A stretch of DNA of 64,000 nucleotides from Hygrocybe punicea (Eukaryota; Basidiomycota; Agaricomycetes; Agaricales; Hygrophoraceae), in the NCBI GenBank assembly GCA_963556145.1, contig OY744469.1, forward strand, positions 186,001-250,000. Direction: 5' to 3'. Positions 10,921 to 21,600 of the stretch are shown piece by piece (positions within the stretch are counted from its first letter, which is position 1; each line of letters opens with the position of its first letter). The notes beneath the pieces were generated by a model. It ran no database searches. It saw only the letters and a list, made by a program, of their open reading frames with translations, and was not told where the DNA came from. The position numbers were made by a program, and so were the translations under genes.

Positions 10921-12321
10921 TGTTATGTGAATGTTTGTTTCACCAAGAATTACCGGAGTTGACTTTGTTCAGGTACCTTCTTGTTGTTCGTGGGTTTTTA
11001 ATATTTAAATAACCTATCAGGAAGGGGTTTGTGGGTATATGTACTATATGAATCAATAGAATGTAATAGTGAGGTCTCTTCAATTAAGAATTGAGACTTT
11101 GAGTAGGTATGAATAGCAATTGGGTGTGTGATGTACTGAAAATACTAATATTCACTACTGGAATATAAAAATATGAACTAATGAATACTGATAACAATAT
11201 TCACCAGTTGAATATGGACAGTTTTGGCTACAGGGCCTATTCAATCAAGAGTATCTCTGGGTATTATAATATCTGACTTAAATCCGAAGCTTCAAATGCA
11301 CATTGGCTACTAGTTCAGGGATATCTTTAATACCTTTTGAATACTCTGTTTTGTTTAGGATGAAACCTTAACCTTAGATGTGTATCTATTTAGGATGAAA
11401 CCTTAACCTTAGAAATGTATCTAGCTGACTAATGCTGACTAATGAATTGATTGAACTGAGTGAACTGGGTGAATTCTCCTTGATGACAAGGGGAACTCAG
11501 AGAATGATAGAATAAGAGTGAACTAGACTGGATTGCAAGCACTAGCTACTACAATGAGTAACTACTGGTACTAAGAGAATGAGGGATCACACTGTGTAAA
11601 CCCAACTGAGAGTGACTACTGAGTGGTGAGGGGGGAAATCCTACTGACTACTGGAATTTGGGGGCCCTATTTATACTGTTGGAGAACAATGGGGGACTGA
11701 GAACAATGGGAAAGTGAGAACAATAGGACTGAGTCATGAGAACAATGGATGGCATCAAAGAGGCTGTGAACAATGGGCTCTATCTCCATTTGGACTGTTT
11801 AGAACAATAGACTGCTCAGAACAATAGACCATTGTCTTTATGTAAGCAGAATATCACAATCACTCTCTGATGCATTCTATCTTATCATTATCTTATCATC
11901 CTCTTGTTCACATCTTATCTAATCATTTCCCATTATCTAGCTGAGCCGCTTTTGATCAATACAAGTAAACAAGATTTGTAATCAATCCATTACTGCTAAT
12001 ATAGGTAACAATGCTAGTTGGGCTTGTCTCCTTGCACCCGCAATACAGAGAAATATATAGTAAATACTAATGAGTGGGGGATGTGCCTCTGTGCACCATA
12101 CATAAACGGCTAGGTCTGGGCATTACTAGTGAAGCCATAATAAATGATATAAAGGTAAGCATATATGCTATTTGTGTCTGTTCACTAGCATGCGTAATGT
12201 GGAAAGGCATAGAATGGGTACTAATGAGTGTAGGTGTGCATCCATAGTGTTGCAATATCTAAGTCCGTGGTCCGATGGTAAACCCATGACATTACACCCA
12301 AAAACACTTGGGGTCATGACA
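10921..12321 (-). repeat. 3' LTR of the Ty3 element (1401 bp)
   Basis: It is a direct copy of 24406-25805. All stretches I compared are identical except one T missing in the other copy (GAATGTTTGTTTC here, GAATGTTGTTTC there). In element orientation it begins TGTCATGACCCC and ends CATAACA. Internal features include repeated AGGATGAAACCTTAACCTTAG and several AACAATGG/AACAATAG words at about 11680-11830. I see no convincing polypurine tract just outside it. Confidence 0.95.
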
Positions 12322-12408
12322 TCCGCACAACACAATTAAATCAACTGTCCCCAGTTGAAACCAAAAGAAAACAACTTTTTAATCTGAGAAGAAGCTTTTA
12401 CATTATTA

Positions 12409-13137
12409 CTATTCTTTTAACTTCTTCTTCATCTTTCCAAAGAATTCCTCCCAATCTTGTACATCAACTCCTTCTGCCTTTAACCGATCCATGTTCTTCT
12501 TCGTAGCATTTAATAGCGCCTTGAGGTGGTACTTAGGGCGAGTGCGCTTCTTTTGTAGCGGCTTAGGAAGTAATGCCGGAATTGCAGGGCGTTCGAAACG
12601 ATTGCGGCGAGAGGAAGTTGGGTGATTACGATTTGTGGAAAATGAAGGAGGCGATTCGAGCCATTCTCTAAACTCTGGGTCTAAGGGTATGGATTGTGAA
12701 GGGACAGTGGTGGGTGGCATAGGAAAGTTGGGAAGACTATCCATGAAAAAGTCGAAATCGTCCGGCGGCGGACAGTCAACACCTCGTACGTTCACAGATT
12801 CGAAATCGATGTATTCGTCAGATTCCGAAGGGGGTAGCGGTGGTGTCTGAGCAGGACTAGTTGGTTTGGTAAAGAAGTCCGTATCGTATTCAGTGGGAGT
12901 ATCGAATAAGTGTGATAAATCGAGACGGCGTAGAGGAATATCCATAGATGGAGAAGGTGAAGGACTGGAGTATGATGTCATAGTATGATATGGATTACGG
13001 TATGTGGGCGTCTGGTAGTGCTGAAGCGCTGAGTGGAATAGCGGTGCAGTTGATGTAACAGGAGACGTTAAGGGAAAATATTTGTGGGGGAACCGGAATG
13101 GTGGGTCAAGCAATACTAATGTGGGACGCTGTGTCAC
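12409..13137 (-). CDS. Extra ORF downstream of integrase (ORF3)
   Basis: A 242-aa open frame lies between the integrase ORF and the 3' LTR, in the position where env or accessory genes sit in some retroelements. It is rich in Pro, Ser and Thr, with an acidic middle (DFDFFMDSLPNFPMPP) and a basic, probably helical C-terminus (KPLQKKRTRPKYHLK; MKKKLKE). I see no signal peptide or membrane segment, so it is not an envelope-type protein. The open frame may start at a non-ATG codon; internal ATGs exist. I do not recognise a family. A nucleic-acid-binding accessory role would fit the basic tail, but that is a guess. Confidence 0.5.
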   Translation of the reverse strand: MTQRPTLVLLDPPFRFPHKYFPLTSPVTSTAPLFHSALQHYQTPTYRNPYHTMTSYSSPSPSPSMDIPLRRLDLSHLFDTPTEYDTDFFTKPTSPAQTPPLPPSESDEYIDFESVNVRGVDCPPPDDFDFFMDSLPNFPMPPTTVPSQSIPLDPEFREWLESPPSFSTNRNHPTSSRRNRFERPAIPALLPKPLQKKRTRPKYHLKALLNATKKNMDRLKAEGVDVQDWEEFFGKMKKKLKE

Positions 13138-14245
13138 AATAGGTCCCTGTGGGTCCAGAACTAAACTAGCCCTGGCCTTGCTATATTGGGATGATGTATT
13201 TCAAATTCGATTTAAGGTTGTATGATCGATCAAATCGGGATTTTACCATTCCCTTGGTTCTTCAGGGTCTTGAAGCTGTATCGGGTACAGATCTGCAATA
13301 GTACCAATGCCTATTTGGTCTAGACCGTTTACTCAGGTCACATGAGAAAACATGTGCCGGTCACGTGTTTTCCAGGGTCATAGCTGTACATTTGCACGAT
13401 CCGTCTTTTCTTTCCTCTAGTCTGCCACTATGGTTCTGTAGTGCTCCACTCCTTTTTCTTGCTATGCCACTATGCAATAAATCGTAAAAAAAAATCTATC
13501 CGACGCTATGAATGGTCACTCCATCCTCCCTTCAAGAAAAACTCAAGAAAAACCAAACCGCTAAGTAACTTCTTATATTTATATTCAATTTTCACCATTA
13601 CTGAATAATTGGCATGTAGATAAGACGGTCTAAATCTAGCCGTTCCTTACTACTATCTGCTGCAATCGTTTGACAACGAATTCATCTGGAGGATGGACGG
13701 GCCGGGGGTGATTTTGAGCATCACTCCGTTTCAACTAGGGGCGAGCGCTATATTTTTCGGGTGGGACTCAGTTGCTGGACTACTGGGAGTGGAGGGTCAC
13801 CGGTCGTTCGTCCATTTCTTTATCTTTCTATTCATACACCAGTTGTATTTCCTTTTATTCTATTTTCTATTTCATTATGTCTTGTCATTTCGTTACGTTA
13901 CGTTTCGTTACGTTTCGTTATGTCTTTTATATATATTATCATTGTATTCATATAATGGGTCCGTCAACTATTAGATGAGAGGGGTTGTATTATCACTTTG
14001 TAGCGTTATATATATTTTCTTTGCATGTCTGACTTAAAAATGACCAGCAAATCATAAAACAAATAAAATTTATCTAATCAGTTTAGATAGCATAAAAAAA
14101 AGGGTGCGTGACGGGAAATCATGTGCATAGGTAAAAATAGCGGCCAATAAAAATGCATGGGGCATAGAAAAAGAGGGTGTACAGCGGGAAATCACATGAG
14201 GGATAGGGGTCTTGGATATAACTAAATATTCAGTCACCAAAGGTG
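13138..14245. other. Non-coding part of the Ty3 element
   Basis: About 1.1 kb between ORF3 and the integrase stop. It contains a short tandem stretch of CGTTACGTTT-like units at about 13893-13925 and otherwise AT-rich sequence. No coding frame is supported. Confidence 0.5.
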
Positions 14246-16321
14246 CTAGAATATTGGAATCAATGCAGAAAAAGGAAAATCTTGAATGAATGAGTGTGGG
14301 GCTATACAATAGCGGTGAGGAATAATAGTATTGTATCTCTTCTGGAGTAGATCTGCGGATAGTGGTACTTGTAACTGATGAAGATGATATATAGGATAAC
14401 CATATTTTGACAACTTTAAACCTGCATCAAAGTCTTCATTGCCAAGACCTGAGGGGTCATTGACTTCTCCTGGTACTTTTACTGAACCAACTGTAATGAC
14501 ACCTGTAATGGAACTGATTGGCGTTGTTTCATAAAGCCACATGTGACAGACAGTGGCTGGAACTTGATATTTTCTAAATTCAAAATTCTTTGTGCGTGAT
14601 GCAATGTGTGCAGCAAATTCTGGCTTGATGGCAAGAATAATATCTGTGATGTCTCCTGATTTAAGAGATATTAACTGATTTACTGAGCAATCCTCTACTT
14701 CAGCAGCTTCATCTTCCTGGTCTGCTATTTCATAAAGGATAGGGTCAGTTCGATAAATGTATGGTAAAATCCGAAATGCTGCATAATGCTCAGCATGCAC
14801 AGCACCATCTAATTCTTTTAAAACATAAGTTCCTCTTCTTGTTTGTCTGACAACTTCATATGGGCCAAGGTAACGAGGGTCTGTCTTGAATTTTCCTATA
14901 GTCATCTCCAAACGACTATTATATACTAGAACTAGTTCTCCTGGCTGATAATCACGTTTTTGCAATCGTCTATGAAATCTCTGATCAAATTGCAATTTAG
15001 ATATGAAGCGAGCCTGTTTAAGCACAGCTGCTGCTTTATCAATATCTTCTTGATGTCTTCCAAGCTGATGTATGCGGAGTGCTAACAAATCTGATGTAGA
15101 AAGTCCTGAGCAAAAACCTTCAACCATAAATGTGGCTTCTGTTAGGTCAAAGGGAAGTATAGGATGAGTGCCATGGAGTAGATAATAAGGTGAGTATCCA
15201 GTAACACTGCTGACTGTAATTCGGTCTGCAAATGATGCTAACTCTACGTGCTTGTGCCAATTCTTGATTTTTCCAGTCTTATCTTTTTCACAGGACTTGA
15301 CTATGGCTTCACGTAGAGTAAAATGTCCTCTTTCTATTACACCATTTGCATGCTTATTGTAGGGTGATATGCGAACCTGAGGAATTCCTAGTCTTCTAAG
15401 CAGAGACTCAAATGCTCCTTTGACTTCTCCTCCATTATCAGTAACTACATGTTCAATGGCACCATAGCGACAATAGATCTGTTCCCAGAAGAATTTTGCT
15501 AAGTTGTGTGAATTGTTTGATCTTAGAGCTTTTACTTCAGTTGCTCCTGATAAATCATCACGTGCTGCTACAATGAAATGGTAGCCTCCTGAAGGTGGCA
15601 TAAACATTACATCAATGTATACCGTTTGAAAAATTGCTGTAGGGGTAGAAATTGTAGGGGAAATTTCGATTTTCTTCAAGCTCCTAATTTGACACTGATG
15701 ACATGATGAAATGTGGTAATGGACATCTGCTCTGAGATGAGGCCAAAAAAATCGAAGTTTGACTAAGTCAAACACAGCTTGTTCTCCTTTATGACCTAAG
15801 TTTTCATGAGCTTGAGTGAGAATGGCGATTCTTTTCTTTGCATTCATAATCACTAATGAAGGCATTTTCTGGCCATTTCTTCTAAACAGTTTATCATCTT
15901 TTAAATAAAATTGTCCAGTTTTCTTCAGAAATCTTCTTCTTGCCTGCAAGGTATCTGTTGAAGGCATTTCCAATGTGGATAAAAAATGTTTTACTTGAAT
16001 GAGTATCTTGTCCTGTTGTAATTTAATTTCATTATTTGAAGGGAGTGTGATGGCCTTGTATGGCAATTTAGTAGGGACAGTGAAGCTAAATTTTCTTATT
16101 TCATGTGGATCAGGAACATGAACAAGCAAGGCAATATCATCTAGCCATGAATCATCATGCTCTTCAATTTCTTCATTATCTGCAAGTTCTCTGCGAGAAA
16201 GTGCATCTGGTCCCCTAAACTGGGTTGCAGGTACATGAATAAGTTTGAAGTCAAATAATAAAATTCCTTGAATCCATCTGTTTATGGCTGCATTAGGTTG
16301 TAAATCCGGTTCATTGAGCAT
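14246..16321 (-). CDS. pol: Ty3 integrase with C-terminal ASCH/PUA-like domain
   Basis: The first 60 residues are the end of RNase H (FKLIHVPATQFRGPDALSRR). The integrase follows: an HHCC finger (HENLGHKG ... CHQC, about residues 170-215) and the DDE core with Asp in YIDVMF (about 235), Asp in VVTDNGGEV (about 294) and Glu in NGVIERGH (about 327). A GPY/F module has RYLGPYEVV (about 484). After this comes an unusual extension of about 140 residues: IILAIKPEFAAHIASRTKNF, then EFRKYQVP, MWLYETTPISSITG and KYGYPIYHLHQLQVP. This pattern (hydrophobic strand, K-x2-E-x-R, Tyr-x-T-x-P, late KYGY-x-I) matches ASCH domains of the PUA-like fold, which bind RNA or modified bases. The ATG at 16321 is internal to RNase H; in life this is the end of a pol polyprotein. 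Confidence 0.9.
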   Translation of the reverse strand: MLNEPDLQPNAAINRWIQGILLFDFKLIHVPATQFRGPDALSRRELADNEEIEEHDDSWLDDIALLVHVPDPHEIRKFSFTVPTKLPYKAITLPSNNEIKLQQDKILIQVKHFLSTLEMPSTDTLQARRRFLKKTGQFYLKDDKLFRRNGQKMPSLVIMNAKKRIAILTQAHENLGHKGEQAVFDLVKLRFFWPHLRADVHYHISSCHQCQIRSLKKIEISPTISTPTAIFQTVYIDVMFMPPSGGYHFIVAARDDLSGATEVKALRSNNSHNLAKFFWEQIYCRYGAIEHVVTDNGGEVKGAFESLLRRLGIPQVRISPYNKHANGVIERGHFTLREAIVKSCEKDKTGKIKNWHKHVELASFADRITVSSVTGYSPYYLLHGTHPILPFDLTEATFMVEGFCSGLSTSDLLALRIHQLGRHQEDIDKAAAVLKQARFISKLQFDQRFHRRLQKRDYQPGELVLVYNSRLEMTIGKFKTDPRYLGPYEVVRQTRRGTYVLKELDGAVHAEHYAAFRILPYIYRTDPILYEIADQEDEAAEVEDCSVNQLISLKSGDITDIILAIKPEFAAHIASRTKNFEFRKYQVPATVCHMWLYETTPISSITGVITVGSVKVPGEVNDPSGLGNEDFDAGLKLSKYGYPIYHLHQLQVPLSADLLQKRYNTIIPHRYCIAPHSFIQDFPFSALIPIF

Positions 16322-18692
16322 GCCTTTTATAAACTTGGCATCTACCTCTATGTAAATTCTTTATTCCTATTAAATACAGTCTCCAGTGGCGTAACGCGCG
16401 GTATAGTCCATATAACTCCAGTTTTGGCTGTGAATATCTGGATTCTCTTTCACTCATTGGTATTGAGCCATATCTAGCAGGGCGACGATTTCCATTTTCA
16501 TCTTCTTGTGATAAAATAAAACTGGCAGCAATATGGCTACTGTCTACTGATAAATATGTGGGTCTATCTGATGTATAATCAATAGAGCGGAGTGCAGGTG
16601 CTGAAGAAACCTTTTCTTTCAATGCCTGGAAAGCTGCTTGTCTTCTTTCATCCCATATAAACTCTGCTCCTTTATGGAATAACTCTGCTAGTGGCTTGGC
16701 TAGTGCAGAATAATTTTCTATCCAAATGCGAACTGTTCCACAGAGACCTAGGAAGCCTCTAACATCCTTGGGAGTCTTGAGTGGGGGCCAGTCCAAAACC
16801 TTTTGTACTCTACTATCATCAGGACAACGTCCTTCCGGAGTGCATTTCTGTCCTACGATCACAACACTTGAGCAGCAAAGTTGTGTCTTCTTAGCTGATA
16901 TTGTCATTCCTGCACAAGCAAGGCGATGCATAATGCGATGTACATCTTGAGCATGCTCCCAAATAAACCTTCTGATTCCTGGATTTTCTAGTAAAACTTC
17001 TGGTCTTCCATCTTGATCAGGATAAATGGATGAAGGTCCTTTTATAGGTAAATCATCAATGAAGCTATTTGCAGTATGAGGGATTTCATCTTGAAGGATG
17101 AAGCACATACAACGTTGGAATTCTGCAGGTGAATTTGTGAATCCAGTGGGAAGTGATGTGAGACGAAGTAATCCCAGTGGTGTCATGAATGCAGTGAGGT
17201 CACGAGATGTAGGATGTACCTTCCTAGCATTAAATCCCCATAGTAAATCGAAGACTGTATAGCATTGGCGACCAGCGAAAGGTTCTACAAATTCATCTAG
17301 TATTGGAGGAAGGCCTGCATCACGTATTGTAACTGCATTGAGAGGTTGCAAATCATGGACTATACGAAGTTTTCCATCCTTCTTGCTTACACAAAACCAT
17401 CTTGACCTATAAGAGGATTGACTTGGTTCATATACACCAGCATCTATTTTTCTCTTCAAAACATCCATGACTTTTTCTTTAAGTCCTGGTGGTATAGGAA
17501 TATTTCGAAATGCCCAGGGTACATGTGGGACAGTAGGGATGATGTATGGTGAAAAGTAAGATTCCTTAAGTGTGCCTCTTTCAGTATCTTCAAAGCCAAT
17601 AGCATCTTGGTTAAGTGACAAGAGGTGAGTAAATAATTTTTCTTCTTCTGGCCAAAGAAATCCATCATTGTTTATCTTGAGTATTTTCAGACGTTCAGAT
17701 GTAAGCTTCTCTGTAGGTATGAAGTCTGGTGGTATCATAGGAAGTGGTGGTAATGTGGAAAGAGGGTCATAGGGAAATTTCCTTGTAACACGTGCATCTT
17801 CTGGAAAGGTTCCAGGGACAGGATTTATTTTCTTGTCCACTCTTTTGTAAGCTGTAAGTGTTAATGGATATCCTTGACTATCTGTTTCTTCACAAGGGAA
17901 TATGAGAATGTCTCCTTCTTCACATATTAAGGTTCCTTCTCCTATAATGTAGTAATAGTCTGCTTCTTCTGAGGCACTTTCTTGCTTATTTGGTACTTCA
18001 TTAAGATTGTAATCTTGATTGTCTTCATCTTCTGGGTAGACTAAAATAGGCATAGTTGTTTCTTGGCTATCCTTAATAGTCTCATAGTATACACTGAATT
18101 GTTCTAGTGGCTTATCTTCATGCTTAGAATTTTGAGGGTCCTCTTCATACAGTCTGACAGAAGTTATATTTGTCAGTTCAGTTTGTTTGTACACAGGTAT
18201 ACTAGGGCTGGCTAAGGATGTCAAATCCTGAATAGTCTTTGAAAATATAAACTTGTACACTATCACATCAAGTAATAAAATGTAGTACAGACAGATATAA
18301 AGAAGAGAGGTTTGACATAGGGGCAAAAATATTGTTGCAAGAGTAAACAAATCACTAAGTAATTGTGGACTTGAGATATTTGGGAGGATCAAAATATCCT
18401 TCCTTAAGCAAATCTGCCACTGCTTCAGGGCGGCGAAAGCACATATCCAAGACTGCATTGATAGCATCAGAGAGTAACATGCGGCGATTGGAGCGAAAGA
18501 TGATAGAGGAATTTTTGAGGAAGGTGATTTCTTCTTCTTCAAGGAGAGGGTTTGACTCTGTGAAGTGAAGGGGCCTAAAATGCTCTGTTGCAGGTTCAGG
18601 TAGTCCTTCAGAAACTCCTTCTTCCAGAAACCGAAATAGTAAACACTTGTGGTTGAAATAATAGCGGACGGGGTCATTTGAAGGCCTTTCAT
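16311..18692 (-). CDS. pol: Ty3 reverse transcriptase and RNase H
   Basis: A 793-codon frame. The N-terminal 350 residues include acidic, low-similarity sequence. RT spans about residues 400-640: KDGKLRIVHDLQPLNAVT, TVFDLLWGF and the active-site box SFIDDLPIKG, where FIDD replaces the usual YxDD. RNase H begins with TYLSVDSSHIAASFILSQ and KLELYGLYRALRHWRLYL. The frame then breaks: IKNL continues as HRGRC, whereas the +1 frame gives IEVDAKFIKGML and runs into the integrase ORF. One or two bases are therefore gained or lost within RNase H. This frame overlaps the end of the gag-protease ORF (18355-18692) in a different frame, so the true pol start is not visible. Confidence 0.92.
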   Translation of the reverse strand: MKGLQMTPSAIISTTSVYYFGFWKKEFLKDYLNLQQSILGPFTSQSQTLSLKKKKSPSSKIPLSSFAPIAACYSLMLSMQSWICAFAALKQWQICLRKDILILPNISSPQLLSDLFTLATIFLPLCQTSLLYICLYYILLLDVIVYKFIFSKTIQDLTSLASPSIPVYKQTELTNITSVRLYEEDPQNSKHEDKPLEQFSVYYETIKDSQETTMPILVYPEDEDNQDYNLNEVPNKQESASEEADYYYIIGEGTLICEEGDILIFPCEETDSQGYPLTLTAYKRVDKKINPVPGTFPEDARVTRKFPYDPLSTLPPLPMIPPDFIPTEKLTSERLKILKINNDGFLWPEEEKLFTHLLSLNQDAIGFEDTERGTLKESYFSPYIIPTVPHVPWAFRNIPIPPGLKEKVMDVLKRKIDAGVYEPSQSSYRSRWFCVSKKDGKLRIVHDLQPLNAVTIRDAGLPPILDEFVEPFAGRQCYTVFDLLWGFNARKVHPTSRDLTAFMTPLGLLRLTSLPTGFTNSPAEFQRCMCFILQDEIPHTANSFIDDLPIKGPSSIYPDQDGRPEVLLENPGIRRFIWEHAQDVHRIMHRLACAGMTISAKKTQLCCSSVVIVGQKCTPEGRCPDDSRVQKVLDWPPLKTPKDVRGFLGLCGTVRIWIENYSALAKPLAELFHKGAEFIWDERRQAAFQALKEKVSSAPALRSIDYTSDRPTYLSVDSSHIAASFILSQEDENGNRRPARYGSIPMSERESRYSQPKLELYGLYRALRHWRLYLIGIKNLHRGRCQVYKRHAQ

Positions 18693-21600
18693 TGATGAGG
18701 GCCCTCCAGTCAGGGGTGGCTAGCTTGAATCCAATTCTGCGAATGCCTTCAACCAAGGATCCTCTAATAGCTTTGAGGAAACTGATGTGAACATCAAATG
18801 TAGACATGTGGTCTGGCTCAGCTGTTAAGATTCTTGCAGCAGCTAAGTCCTGATGAGAGGAGCCAGCATTGGAGATGGTGAAGGAATACACTTGAATGGG
18901 TGATTGAGGGCGAATAGGAGGTGCTTCCATGCAAAGCTGAGTGAGTAGATTGGATTCTGGATATAATGGGCCTGATCTGACACTAAATGGGGATCTGGGA
19001 TCCTTGGAGGGAGGTAAGGGCGAAATGCGTTCTCCTGCATTTAAGGCATTGGCACGATCAAATGGGAGTCTGGCATATTCATCAGAGGGGGTATTGATTT
19101 CCTCACCCTCTGGCAAGGACCAAGTATTGTCTGAGACAGGTGGCAATTGTAACAAAGGTATATCTTCAAGTGGGGGTGGTGTAGGCGAAAGCGATATCAA
19201 GCCTGGAGGGGAATCGAGCAGCTGCTGGGCTTCTTCAATGGCCTGACTGAGGTCTGAATTAAATTCTGTTATTGCTTCTGAATCTAGGGAATCAGACCTA
19301 GTCCAAGCGAACCATTCTAATTCTTCATCTGAGTCTGTGTCCATGGATTCATCAGAAGATGAATTAATGTCCTCAGAAGAGGACACACTGATAGGTCTAG
19401 TCCTAGATCCAGGTTCCTGATAAGGCTGAGGTAGAGATGAATTTATGGAAGTGGTATGAGGAATAATGATGGTGAGTGGATCTGGTTTGGGGCTTAGGAT
19501 CTTGACAGCCTTATTTTCAGAGTCACTCCCAGAATAAACAGAAGAAGGTGATTGAGAATCTACAGACATAGAAGTATCTTTACTATCTATGTATTTATTT
19601 GAAGAATATAAATAATCATCACTATTATTATTTAAATCTGGCAAAATTTCCTCAAAGATAGGAGACTTAGGAGAATATCCTAAATCACCATATAGATCAT
19701 CAAAAGACATAGAAGGGGAGCTAGAGACTAAAGGTACAAAATTTTCACTACTATTAAAAGGGGTAAAAGGGGGAGTAGGCAAATAAGAAGTAGCAGGGAA
19801 CCAAATGTTTCCTACATCGGAACCAGGGGTGGCATGGTTGGAGACATCTGATAAGAGGTCCGGATCGCTGGGGGGCCGGGAAATCGGCTCGCGTCCCAAT
19901 TCGGCATGAGGAGGGGGTGGAAATGCGTAATTTACCTCTGCGTGGTTGTAAAGCATGCGGGGCGGTTCGAGCACGACAGGGTTGATATATCTGACCTGGC
20001 CGACAGGCCAGTCCCAGTCGTCATCAGCAGGGAAAACAAATTCGGGGGTTTTCGCGGAAGTGGGGTAGTGATTGATGAGACCGGGCGAAGTGTCACGTAA
20101 ATGGGCATCAAGCGGCATATTGAGACCAGGTGGGAGTCCGTGGTCATAAACGAGCGCCGCCGGGGCGCTACGTTCATGATTTGCCGGTATATAGTTAGTG
20201 GATTCGAGGAGGGATGCAACTAACGGCGCGTGCGGAGAAGTGGGGATAATAACGTCGAGGAGGTCACTATCAGGGATGGCGTTGTGGCCGTTCATGGGTT
20301 CCGTGCGTATTGCGAGCTGAACGGTGGCCGCCGGGGCCGTATAATCGTCAAAAGAAGGCTTTTTCGTGAGTGAGGTAAAATCCGGGCATTTTTCGTGAGC
20401 GGGGTGCCTAGTACACACCGTGCAACCTGGCCATTCTACTTCCCCTTCATCACCTGCCTCGTATCCATCACGATCTGTATGTTCGAACAGGTCGCGGCTG
20501 ATGTCGAGGGCGGAATGGTGAATGTCGTTGGTGGGGGCCATTGAGTGGACTTCGGATCCCCGGAAATGAAAGAAATTGCTGTCCGTGGTCGCGGAAAGGT
20601 CCGTGGTACCATCTGCGAGGGTCGAAGTATTTTCCGGAGGCGTGGTAGTAGTCAGGGAGGGGCGTCTACGGCCACGCTCCGTGTACTGTAGTGGAAGTCG
20701 TTTGTCAGTGAACAGATGAAGCGGGATCTTTCCCACCTCGTAGTCCCATTCCCAGCCTTCGATTGGGCTCCAACCGCGCGCCTCGTCGTTGGTCAACGAC
20801 GATTCGCAGTCGTCCTCGCCAGTGAGCGTGATAGCGGGGACAGAAGAGCCAACCGTGGGAATCCGCGTGACCGGTAAGTTAATGGGGTTACGGGGCGGTT
20901 CTAAGGGCGGAATAATGTCGCCGGGGCGCGTGCGAGGGTCACGAGTGGTCACTGGGAAAGAATAAAAGTCCTCTATGTAAGGAGGAGGGACAGGGGGAGG
21001 AGAAAAGTTCTCCTCAGTAGAAGGGTTAGCAAATGGGTAAAATTGAAAAACTAAATGTCCCATCCTTAAAGAGGGGGGGACACTTGGAGAATTTATTGTA
21101 GCTAGAGAAGCATTTAATAAAATTCCGTGCTCAAAAGGAACACCAAGGGAATCAATCCCCGGAGAAAGCCTATATCCTACAGTGGCAGCAATCAAAAATT
21201 TACTTAAATGGGGAGATTGGTAATCAAGGGAATTTCCCAAAAAGGAAGTGATAAGTCGGCCAGCATCTGGATGACCATTGGAGTGGATCCCTTCTACAGG
21301 GAGAGGAAGAGGGTGGTTATTGATCATAAAAGGTGGGATCTGGGGGGTTTGTGCAGCAGACATGGCTACTGTCTCTCCCATTTCTTCAGAGTTTTTATAG
21401 CAATTCCTATCTAAATTTCCCTGGTGTGAAAATCCATTTCTTATCTTTCTCCTTTTAGAAAATTCAGATTCTTCATTGTTCATGTCATCACAATGGGCTA
21501 TGGACAATGCAAAAAGTTTCGAGCCATCATATGCATTTTTGGGGATATTGAAGCATGAGATACTTTTATCTCCTTTTACTTCAGACTTATCCTTATCCAA

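Noticed and set aside
12067..12255. 62-codon frame, identical at 25551-25739
   Set aside because: Both copies are inside the LTRs, so the duplication reflects LTR identity, not a gene.
12409..13137. ORF3 as an envelope gene
   Set aside because: No signal peptide, membrane helix or cysteine pattern; position alone is not enough.
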